Assembly: GCA_013400115.1 (NCBI GenBank)
Contig: VXBP01003674.1
Coordinates: 1-64,000, forward strand
Direction of reading: 5' to 3'
Origin: Rhinopomastus cyanomelas
Lineage: Eukaryota; Chordata; Aves; Bucerotiformes; Rhinopomastidae
Length of the DNA: 64,000 bases
The translations under genes were made by a program, and so were the position numbers. Below, piece after piece: positions 12,301 through 24,300 of the stretch. Below the pieces are notes generated by a model that saw only the letters and a list, made by a program, of their open reading frames with translations, did not search any database and had not been told where the DNA came from. Positions within the stretch are counted from its first letter, which is position 1, and each line of letters begins with the position of its first letter.

Positions 12301-15300
12301 GCAGTGTGAAGCACACACTGCCATGTGTACTTGGACCAGTTCAGATCCTATACCTTGGCATAAGACATGCAAAATCAACGTGGCAGTGAGTATATGCTCT
12401 CACATCTTATCACAGAACTTGGTGCCATAACAAGATGTCATGCTTTCTAGGCAAAACAGCTGAGGTGGAAAGCCTAAGCAGCTTAATGCCAGTATTATCA
12501 GTTACTGCAGCCTAGACTGAAGACGAGCATCCTCTCATGTAAAAGGAAGGGAGAAATTCTTGCTGCAGAAATCTGTCACAAAAAGCCTGGGAAGTTAGAG
12601 ATGGGCCAGGCCACCTAGGGATGGCAGGAGCGCTTGTCCATGCCTGTGGTTTCGTCCTGGAAAGACAGGATGAGCGTGATGAATTGCACGACAGAGATAA
12701 ACAGGCTGGCCAAGTGCAAGGTGGTTTCAGCCTGCATCTGGCCCAGCACTGCACATGATCTGAGTAACCCTGCTTAGGCACAGGGGCTTGTTAGCTGGGG
12801 TGTACCATGAGACTACAACTGAAGTTCCACATTGCTTTCCACGGACTCTTCTGCTACGGTTGGCTGGAAGTAGTGACAAGCCACAACCCAACTGCTCCTG
12901 AGGTGGAGATGGTTTGCAGGCTAGCAGACAGGTCCTCTGGAAAGCCATACACAGGCAAACCCCATGTTCTTGTATGCTCCTGTGCACCTTTATGAGGATT
13001 CCAAGCTGTTCTGTGTAGTAAGGCAGGTGACTGCATGAACCTCATAGGTCTGATGGTCCCAAAATTTGGGATTGCACAGAGGACAGGGACAGCACATGTT
13101 TCAGCTGACCTGGTAATGTGGCAGGTGGAAGCAAACAGCAATGGCATCACAGGAACAGTTTGTTCTTCCCAGCACTGTATCAGTCCCCTGCCCTAAACTA
13201 TTTATTCTGGATTTGTCGGGAGGATGTGACTTCTGTGTGCGCCGGCTGCTCGCACAGCCGCCAGCACGTCTTTAAAAGCAGGCAAAACAAAAAGTAGGAG
13301 AGTGCTTTTGGGACTGCAGCACAAGCTCTCCTGCTTCTGTTTTGAATTTGTGCAGAGCAAGTGGCATGGACACTTTCATTCCTTTCCAAGGGGTGGTTCT
13401 GGCATCAATATCCCTGTCCATACCACAGTCCTAACACAAACAAGTTTTTCATACAGTGCGAATGAAAATGCCAAGTGTCTCCGTAAGAACCTCATAGGGA
13501 GCTAAGGACAACAGATCAGATAAATACCTGGTGCTTGGGAGTGTTATTTTTGCCACTGCAAAGGCTCCATGAGCTCAGAGCCTGAAAAATGGGAGCTTTT
13601 AATGTTAAAATAGATGATGCTGGCATGCTGAGCTGGAGCCATTTGGGGCTGGGAGTGAGTCAGCCCAGCATCCAGCACTGAGGCTGTGAACACCGAGCCT
13701 GCAGGCACACAGGGGTGTAACAGCTCTGCAGGGAACAGGGGCAGGAGCTGGACTGGACCAATCAGTAGAAAATGGAGCAGAGTGACCTCAGCCAGTACAA
13801 TCTCCCTTCTCCACCTTCCCAAAGAGAAACATCCCTTGGGCTGTACAAAGAGCGTGTTGTTATCATCAGCCATCATTCTTTGCTGGCAAAAGAGCAGTTT
13901 CTCCTGTCACCACTTTATGCTTCTCTGGCCCCCAGAAACGTGGGTCAATATTTGATGCTAAATCTAATTATTCTAAAATAACAAAAAAGTGGGGAGAGGA
14001 GGCTGCTCATCCTGTTCTTTCTGTGCATTCCTGTGAAGGAAGGTGCCTGTCTGCAGCAGCAGCTTCTCTTCTCCTAAACTCTACGCTTGTTTTTCTCGGT
14101 GTCCTGAGGGTAGATGTCATAACAAAGACAAGACTAGCCAACAGATTTCAGAATGCCCTTCACACACATCATGAAAACACCACCAGGTCTTTGTGTGTCA
14201 GAGTGTTGGAAGGGAAGGCACACATGGTAGTTGGCTTAAAGAGCAATGAGCAAATGTGTTTTTGTGCCCTTAGCCCCCAGCACTGACTAATTGTCATCTG
14301 TGCCAGCAAGTTCCCGACACAAACAGCTTGGTCATTACTTCTTGCAGTCCTTCTGCATGAGTGTGACATCAAGGAGGGAACACCACTCTCCACCTGGGCA
14401 AGCTGGAAGCTGTTGGGTTTTGCCTTTATTCCCAAGGGCAGCCAGTTGAGCCTGAGCTTCCCTCCTCTCACCCACTGTTGGGCACTGGGAGGCTCAGGAA
14501 AAGCCATTTCAGCACCCCTGTGGCAGTGCCCATATGAAACGTGTCCTGGGAAAAGATGTTCCCTTTTGGTGTGCAAGTCCTTAGATAAAGGCCTGCCCTT
14601 TGAAATTTTTACTTTGCCTGAAGGAAAGAAGTTTTGGAGTGGGTGCTGAAGCACAAGCTCATCTCTGGTCTGATTGAATCTTAGTTCCTCACTGATAAGA
14701 CACCTTTGTGTTTCTCCTCTGAGTATGGGAAAGAGTAGCTCGCCAACGGGCTGCGCTCTGCAGCTCTGCTTAGTTTTACTTGCGAACCCCTCTGCAGACA
14801 GAGCTTCCCCCTCCACGGTGCTGAGGGGGAGCTGCAAACAGCACACGAATCACACGCACGTTGGGGCTCTGTGGGTCATCAGAGCAGAAGAAAAATTATC
14901 TCAGGTATAATGTGAAATATTGCAATGCTGGGGCTCAGCTCTCACAATAAGCTTTCCCTTCCATTGCTTTGTAGGTTGCTTTTGGTTTCAGTGACGCTGC
15001 TGTCTATTTATTCCATACATCTTCTGTTGGTGTGCTCAAAGGAAACAGGTAATCTGAGATGTTATTGTACCGGTTCTGTAGCCTTGTAAAGAGCAGGGGT
15101 GAAAAGTGCTCAGCAAGGCCAGGTGCTTTGTGTAACACCAGAGCTTCTATCACTTTGCTGGCAGCACAGAAAAGCCTACACATTTTGGGTCACAAGCCCA
15201 GAATTAACAAGAACTTAGAATCATAGAATCATTAGGGATTGGAAGGAACCCCAAAAGATCATCTAGTCCAATCCCCCTGCCAGAGCAGGAGACCCCATTG

Positions 15301-18300
15301 CCACAGAAGGAAACTTCTGACATGGCAAGAGAGAACAGTGCCTGACCATCACTATGAAGGGAAAAACCTGTGGCAAAGATTAAACTCTGCTGCCATGAAA
15401 TGTTGCCTTTGGAGAGACAGAAGGGACAGCTCATACATCTTCTTTGTGTTGGGAAGCCAATTGAAAAGGAAATATAATGAGTCTTTGCTGTGCGGAAGCT
15501 TAGCTGGAAATACAGTTTGTCCTTAATGGTTAGAAGGAAATTCTTGATAGCCCTTGTGGTGTAGTAGGAAGTTTCCTAGGAGAAAATAAAAGGGGACGGT
15601 TCATCCACAGAGAGAAGTGTATCTCTAAGCATAATATATTCCAAACATAAAAATTAGAAGTTAAAAATCACTGTGCTTCAAAATCCAAGAGTCTCTTTTC
15701 TTGGGTAACAGTCTCTGAAGCGAAGCCTTCCCAATTGTCTGTGCACAAGAGCCTGTAATATTTCAATGTGTAATCTGGACACACGTGAGTTACTGCTCTA
15801 GCACGTGTAATGGCAGCAGCAGCCCGTTTGAATCGGGCACGTGTGCCTGGTTGTGGACACATGTGTGCCCTGTCAGCTCCCAGACTCTGTGCCCTGCTTT
15901 CTATGCTGCTGGTACGTTTAAGCTCGACCTTACTGTTTGTAGAAGGTTCACAGCAGAAATGTCAGCTATAAGGAAATATGAGGAGACCAAACAGTGGGAT
16001 GTGTTTTAAGAATCGTCTGTACAGTGTAACCTCTGCAATGTTTGTCTTTCAGTTCTCATGTGTCTTGGCCATCTTCACCGTGTCCAGTCTTTCTTTCAGC
16101 CTAAGTAGCAGCCAAGGCAACAAAACAGCCAAAACAGAAACACAAACCAGTTAATAGATGGGTTTCTCAAGCTTGACACGGACTTGAAAAGGAGTTTTCG
16201 TTCTAATTTACACCTCTCACTGCTGTTGCTGAGAACATACTGAGAAAACACTGAGAGCTCACAGGTTAAGCCTTCATCATTAGAAACTAGGAGTGATCCT
16301 GTAAAGCGGCGGCTGCACTCGTTTGGATTGTTTAGTCAAAGCAGGCAGAGCCGCAGAATTGCGGTGCTGTGTCTCCTGTGGCCAGGCTGGCAGTGCTGAC
16401 TTGTGGGTCCAGTTTCCTCTGGGTGAGAGGGTTTCTACATCACTCACTGCAGACACACACCTAATATTCCAGCGTGGGGGACACCAGAATTTATCATGTC
16501 ACTAGGAGTGTAGACAGACTCATTACAGGCACGTAACAGCTTCATTAAAAGCTTCAATTTCAAGAGCGACTGGTAGCCAACGATAACATCTGCAGACATC
16601 AGGAAGACCTAAGTTTCAGCCCTAGCAATCACAAAAGAGCTCTCTATCTAGTCAAAAAAGGGCAGATGTGTCTGCACTGATGTGTGGTTAGCTGAAAAGA
16701 AATCCTAGGAGTTTGGAAGCAACAGCTTCCGCTGGACTGTTGGTGATGTTTCTCCTTGTTTCTTTCCATGCAGGCTGCATGGTGTATGAAAAGCTGGGTG
16801 AGCACGTCTTTGGTAAACCAGGGAAAATGCTTGTCTTTGGATCTACATCTCTTCAGAACGTTGGAGGTAAAGGAGATGAGGGGTCCTGAGAAACAAACCC
16901 CAGGAACATCTTAATGTTACAGCTACCAACCTGTCGTTACCGCTGTCAGTGACACTTTGGGGTCTTCATGCTCTTCAGCATCGCTGTAGCTATTCACACA
17001 CAGCCCATTAGAAACACTGTATAATCAGTAGTTTCTAGTGAATTACAGTCTGGGGTCTTCTGCAGTCAGATGGTGATGTGGGGGAAGGTTCAGGATGCTC
17101 CTCTGTACTTGTTCTGCAAAATACCCGTTTTCTAAACTTTCTTTGTGGGCTTAGTGACCATGACATGATGGAGTTCTCGATACTTGGCCAAACAAGGAAG
17201 GGGCACACCGAGACTGTTGCCATGGACTCCTGAAGAGCAGGCTTCAACCTGTTGAGAAAGTCCCTTGGGGTACCATCCTGGAGAACAGGGGGGTCCAGGA
17301 AGGCTGGACTTTCTTCAAGAAAGAGCTCTTAAAGGCACTGGAGCGGGCTGTCTCCATGTGTCATAAGACAAACTGGTGGGAAAAACAACCAGCCTGGCAG
17401 AACAGGGACCTTTTACTGGGATCTTGATGAGGGGATCTTAGCAAGAAGTTCTTTCCTGAGAGAGCAGTTGGGCACTGGAACAGGCTGCCCATGGAGGTGG
17501 TGGAATCACCATCCCTGGAGGTGTTTAAAAAACGAGTAGATAGAGCACTTGAGGGTACGGTCTAGTAGTTAGGGAGGTGTTGGGAGGAAGATTGGATTTG
17601 ATGATCCTGGAGGTCCTTTCCAGCCATAATGATTCTATGGTTCTTTCTCCAGCAATGTTGAGCTATCTCTTCATAGTCAAAAATGAGCTGCCTTCTGCCA
17701 TAAAGTTTCTAATCGGACAAGGAGAAACTTTTACGTAAGTTGTGTCATTTTTAATTATTAAGTTATAAAATTTAATGTTGCTTAGATAAGGTGAAGCATC
17801 TGTTTGTAAAGCTGTTAGGTATTGGATACTCTTTAGGTTTGTCCAAGTAGATTTTCATAGGAATGTCTCAGGGGGTTAATAAAAACCAAGACAACTTTGG
17901 GAAGGAACAGAGGGTAGGTAGGAAATGAAAGGCTAAGTCATCAGTAGGTAGTCTCTTTGCACACCGTGTTTTCATGAAGAATTGTGATTTATACAACTCT
18001 TAACATAGGACCCAGTCTTAGGAACACTTAAAGATGCTGAGAACGATGCAAGTTTAAGATATTATGTGTTTCCCTGCGTTCCTCACATCTGACAGGATTT
18101 TGCTCCTGAAGCACTGTCCGTAGTAGGAATTTCTTCAGTGTACAACAGCAAACTATTATACTTAGGTTTCTGCCACTTACCACAGCTTGGCATTTAACCA
18201 GCTTCTTTAATGGAGGGGTGGTATTTCTTGGTAGTGTTAAAAATCCTGTGTGCTTGGTTCTATGGTGTGCTGTAGCGCACAAGAAGAAGGTAGAGATCCC

Positions 18301-21300
18301 ATTCCTCAGACTTTCATACTAAATTGGACCAAGCAGTGGAAACAGGTCATACAAAATGTCACTAACGCTGTCCCTTTTCCCCTTTCTTGCTTTCCAGCAG
18401 GATTCAAAGCACTTTGATAGAAGGAGATACAGCCTTGGGCTGGCTAGTGCGTGCCAGCTCGCAGAAGCCTGGTTTGCTGCTCCAGGCACGTGCCCAGGTG
18501 GTTTAGCAAGCTAACAGTGGTGGACCCCTACCCACTGAGCTGTATGTGTGGCCCTTTGCATGATCTTTCCTCATCCTGGAAGGGTGGCTTATATCAAATT
18601 GCGGAGGGTGTTGTTCTGCCTCTCAGTCCCACTCACTGATCTCAGCAGTAGGGTGAGATTTGTCTAGTGACCATGAAAATCTGCTTTATCCGAGCCAGAG
18701 CAGTACCATGTTTTAAGGGCTGGATATTTAAGGAGCGTACAAAGTTTAGATGTGGCCACCATGTCTCCTTTTACAGGAGCTTGTAGGGTAAGGAGACTAA
18801 AGATAGTTGTGTAACTGCAGCAATCAAAGAGGATGACTGAGTGTGAGGAAAACCAGAGAGGGTTTCAGATGTGCTGCTCATGGTCACGCGTCTTTAATGT
18901 TTTGTGCAGGGCATGGTACGTGGACGGGCGGATTCTTGTTGTCGTGGTGACGTTTGGTATCATCCTCCCTTTGTGTCTCCTTAAGAACTTAGGTAAGATG
19001 CAGACGCCGTTCTGGGAATCAGAGATACCCAGGCTGTCACAGCAGTTGACCTCACTATAAATGAGCTTCGTCCACACAATTGTGAAAATTAGTTTTAAAA
19101 ATTGTCGCTAAGAGCGTCTTCATTTCATAAAACAATTGTATGTTCAGCCTGTAAAAATAAGCTCACAAGTCGTGAGCTTACAAAAAATAGCTTCTTTTTC
19201 TGCCAGCATCAACATTTTTAGTGCTGAGATTTATTGGAGGTGTTGGATGGGTATAGAGAATTGCTTTTCCAAGCACATTTGAGTCCACAGAGATGCCAGG
19301 AGGCACACAGTGTGATTTTTTCAGTCGTGTAACAAATCCTAGCGGTTGCAAGTACTGTTGGAACGGTCTTTTTGAGAAGACAACCCACACGCAGCCAGTG
19401 TGGCTCATACCAAGGAAACTGGTCCTGTTCCGCTTACTGTTGTGTGTTTTCAGGTTTGTTTCAATTATCACAGCCCCTTTCAAAAGCCAAATTAGTTAAA
19501 CTGCTCTAAAGGTGACCCTTAGGAAGTCAAACTGATCAGAGCAAAGCTTAGGTCTGTCTGAAAGCCAGGGAGCTTTTGACACTGGAGACTCTCACACCAA
19601 CGGGACATGCTTTTGTCCTGTCCAGAAACTCATGATCCATATTAAACAGGTACAATACATTTAAACTTCTAATGAGGCAGCAAAAAGACCAAGGTAAGGG
19701 TAATCAAAGAAGTCTGTATGAAATGTCCTATTCTTGTCTTTCAGGTTATCTTGGCTACACCAGTGGGTTTTCATTAAGCTGCATGGTATTTTTCCTGGTA
19801 GTGGTAAGTTTGCTTTGTTGGGTCAGAATCACCTGATGGGCTGTTCACAATTGCTCTGATGTTTTAATTTTTACTCACTTTTTATTATTATTTTCACAAC
19901 TTACCTCTCTTCCACTCTTACTCTAGGTTATTTACAAGAAGTTTCAAATTCCCTGTGGTGGACCGGAGCTAAATGCAACATCACCTGTGCTATCAAATAG
20001 CTCAGAACATGAACATATGTGTAAGCCAAAGTATGTTATCTTTAATTCCAAGGTATGTTTCTTTTTATAATACTTATTTTTAATTAGCATAATACATGCA
20101 CCCACACCCCGTGTTCATAATCCAGTCAGCACCTCACAGGGCCTGATTCTCCATGCTTCCACTTGTGCTCCGCTGGTGAACGCACAGGGGGTCTCTGTGC
20201 TCAGACTTAGGGGGATGCAGTGCTGAATGTGCTTCCTCACAGTCTTGCTCTGCCCCAGCAGCTGATGTGCTGAGGCTCTGAGCCCAGGCTACCACTGGAC
20301 AACTAGTACCTTCTTTGGGAGAGTTTTCCCTTGCACTGCTTTGCAACAGCCCCATTCAAAGCTACGAGCTTGGGGGAGAGAGACTTGAAAGTTGCCTGGT
20401 GAAAAAGAGGTTGATTGACAGTCAGATAAACAGGAGCCAGCAGTGTGCTCAGGTGGCCAAGAAGGCCAACGGCATTCTGCCCTGTATCAGAAATAGTGTG
20501 GCCAGCAGGAGTAGGGAAGTGACTGTCCCTCCATACTTAGCACTGGTGAGGGCTTGCGTTGAGTTTTGGGCACCTCAATACAAGCAAAATGTTGAGTGGG
20601 TCCAAAGAAGAGCGAGATTAGTGAAGGGTCTGGAGAACAACCCTATGAAGAGCAGTTGAAGGAGCTGGGGCTATTTAGTCTGAAGAAAAGGAGTGTCAAG
20701 GGAGACCTTATCACTCTCTACAACTACCTGAAAGGAGTTTGCAGAGAGGTGGGGGTTGGTCTCTTCTCACAAGTAACAAGTGACAGGACCAGAGGAAGTG
20801 GCCTCACATTGCACCAGGGGAAGTTTAGGTTAGACTTTGGGAATGTTTCTTAATGGAAAAGGTCATCAGGCATTGGAACAGGCTGCCCAGGGAGGTGGTT
20901 GAATTGCCACCCCTGGACATGTTTGAAAGTTGCTGTAGATAGGGTGATCAATGACAGGGTTTAGTGATGGCCTTAGTAGAATGAGGTTAATGGTTGGACT
21001 CTATGATCTTGAAGATCTTTTCCAACTTAAATGATTCTATGAATCTTACTATCTGTGCTGCAAGTGCATCTTTATTGGGTAGTTAAGCAAGGCTGGTGAA
21101 TGCATTCTTGCATCCAGGGCCCAGAATAATCCCTCCCTCCTTCTTCACACAAACCATTCCTTTGTGTTTCTGTAGCCATAAGGTGAACTGGATCGTGACA
21201 AGGATACAGCTGAAAGCTAATCCAGCAAAAGTTTGCTTGCCTTTCAGCTGGATGCTTTTCTCCATCGCCACGCAGCTGCAGGAAAAGTTGTGCCAAGAGA

Positions 21301-24300
21301 ACGCAAAAGAGCAACTGGCTGTAGCTGCAGGAGCTGGAGGATTGCTCCACTCATTAAACAGCACCTTATCCAGCAGAGCAGGGTCCTCGGGGTGTCACAG
21401 TTGCATTCCTAGGGCACGTGCAGGTATAGCATGTGCATACAAAACTGAATGTTTTTAAATCCACCCTTCCAACAACCATTGAAGAAGCCAATGCAAGAAC
21501 TTTTGTTTAGTTAGAGGCAGCCATCAGCCAAAGTCTGACGTGACAGACCAAGAGTCAGTTAATTTGGTGTAGGCTTTAGACAGTGTGGAAGGGCAGACTT
21601 CCACAATAAGTGTCAGCATTTGCTTCAGAGTCAGTGGAAGCACTTTGGAAGAACTGGTCCATCTGCATTTGGCCTGCTGGAACTAAACTGTAGATATTTA
21701 CCCTCTGTACAAGGGTTTGCTGATCATTTTAGCAACTGAGAGGAGAGGCAGGTTCATAGAATCAGACAATGACAGGGTGGGAGGGAATTCTGGAGGTCAT
21801 CTGATCCAACCCTTCTGCTCAACCACCTAGAACCTGTTGCTCATGACCAGGCAACTTCTGAATATGTCTGTGTATGTGCAGTAGTGTGCTGCGAGTGAGA
21901 AAGAGAAAGCGGCACCGGCCGGGGTGCAGAAGGACTGCTGGAGAGCAAACACTGTGTTTACTGAACCTTTCAGTCCTGGGCAATCTCCTAGGATGGCTTC
22001 TGTGCAAAGGGAGTACCTGTGGACAGCATGAACACGTTTCAGAAAGCCAGGGAGATCTGCATGTAGGGATGGACTCATTTTGTTCCTGCAGGAGAACCTG
22101 TTTTTCATATGATCTCTGCTCATACCCATTCCCTGGGGAGAATGGAAGTGCTTGGGCACTCAAATGATTTGTGCTGAGGACTGAAACGCACTCAGGTTTT
22201 TTGTGGAGAAGGTGTTGAGGTGCCCCCGGAGGCCTCCTGTGCTTCCTGGTGACATAACAGTCTCTCTCTTTCCCCAAGGAAAAGCAGTCTCCCTCCACAG
22301 CCCTTCCAGCCATTTTCTTGGCCTGGGAAATGAAGGGACTGCCATTCATTTGTAAGTTCTGCCTTCCTCTTCTCTTTTCTTACAGTCTGGATATGGGCTT
22401 CCTCTTCAGAACTTCAGCCTTAGCACCATGGGTGCGCCCCCCTCTCCATGCCAAGGCAGGGTAGTGTAGCAGTGACCCACCACACATCCCTTCGGTGTGT
22501 GACAATGTACTAGTAGCAGTGGCCAGGAGCTGGGCAGGGAATCCTATCCCAGGAAGCAAAACCAGCAGCCACTTGGCACCTAGCTCTGTGTCCTGCGAGC
22601 GGACTCCAGACTGTGTGCACATGGCCAGTGTGAAGACCTTGCACTCCCTGTGAAAGAAAGAGCACTGCACCCTACAATGCATTAAACACACGCTAACTGA
22701 CAGGGCTTCCCACTCCTCTGAAGGCTCTCAGCACTCTGCTGAGGAGCCCAGAGAGCTGGGTGCTGAGGTAGTTGAACACGGATGATTTCTTCATGCCAGT
22801 GGTGGAAACACTCCTCTTTAACTCCTTTTCTGAACTTCTCTCAAACAGACCGTGTACGCGTTGCCCACTATCGCGTTTGCGTTCGTGTGCCACCCGTCGG
22901 TCCTCCCGATCTACAGCGAACTGAAAGAGTAAGCCCTTCCTGCTTTTGTTTTCCTACTGCTTCGTTGTGGTGTTAGTCATCCGTGCTGCCAGCTAGGAAA
23001 TCTGGCTCCCAGGCGAGCTGCTGGGGCAGGGCTGAGGGGGCTGGTGGATGATCCAGTACTTGGGGTGTTCTCTCTGGAAGTACCCAGCAGCCTGGGGACA
23101 GCCAAGCTGTGCCGGGCATCATTGGGCACAGGAGAGAGATTAGCGCTCCGCTACCAGCTTTTGTTCCGGTGCAACTGAAAACCTGTTGTGGTACCAAGGA
23201 AAAAAGCACTTTGGCCTCACCTGAACTAAGGGACCTTTCCCGTTGTGGCTGTCTCACAGGACCTCCAGCGGGGCAGGGCTGAGGGGAGCTGGAGGACAGC
23301 CCTGCTACAACATTGCTGGTGGCCCTGGGGGGCAGTAGTCATGTCCTGGGGAGCAGCAGTGGTGTCCTGGGCCACAAGAGAGCTCCAGAGCAAAGGCTGG
23401 AATCAGTCAGACCCAGGACTGCTCTCGTTCCCAGCCACTTGGCAGGTGCTTTGAGGTTCAGCTGGCTCCAGCAGACTCCGAGGTGCCTTTTTAGGGCAAC
23501 ACTGTGTGGACTAAGAAGCCTACATGTAGGTACTGGAGTGTGAATATTTCAGGTACCTAGAAATGAAATATTTACCCTTAAGCCCCTTCTGCAGACCCAC
23601 AGTGGTTTGCACAGAGTATTTTCTACCCATGGGGATAAGGACACTTCTCTGCAGACATTCAGAATGGCTTTTCTTGTAGCCTCTGTGTAATTGTACCGAC
23701 CTTTTAATTCAATTACTGAAGGGTTTAAGGGATGTCCCTTTCTGCTCGGTTCACCCGTGGCTCTGTTTTAGCAGGTATGGCCAGGGAGCAGAGGAACAGG
23801 ACAGACCTACCGTTTGCTAGCGCTGAAGTTCTGTTTTAAATGAAAATGCATCCATGAGTTTCCCCAGAATTAGCACCTTTACCCGAAGGCTTAATGCATT
23901 GGAAAGCAGCTGTTGAAAAATCCAGCCCAACTATTGTTATGTGTTCTTTTTCTCTTCTTCCTCCAGCCGTTCACAGAAGAAAATGCAGTTGGTTTCAAAT
24001 ATCTCATTTTTTGCCATGTTTCTGATGTACTTTATGACTGCCATATTTGGCTATTTAACTTTCTACGGTAAGTGTGCGGTTCCTTCCTGATCAGAGTAGC
24101 TGGAAAGGAAGCTCCCATCCACTTATGTTAAAATCCTTTTGCAAATAATTTTCCTAAAGCTTTTCTAATGAAGGCACTAATGCTTTCCCACCCTTTCCCC
24201 CCGTGGATAACATGAGATACACAAGTGAAAGTATTATCTGCAAAAGGCATATTTAAAACACGAAGGAGAGGTTTGTTTAACAGAACTTGGGATCAGCTGG

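Noticed and set aside
14169..14846. 225-codon reverse-strand open frame in intron 3
   Set aside because: No recognisable domain, motif or family resemblance; antisense in an intron, with overlapping open frames on the other strand (14413-14649, 14674-14910). Long open frames occur by chance in moderately GC-rich stretches.
21819..22349. 176-codon reverse-strand open frame in intron 9
   Set aside because: Overlaps a CR1 remnant and other open frames in the same place; composition is unremarkable and no motif is seen.
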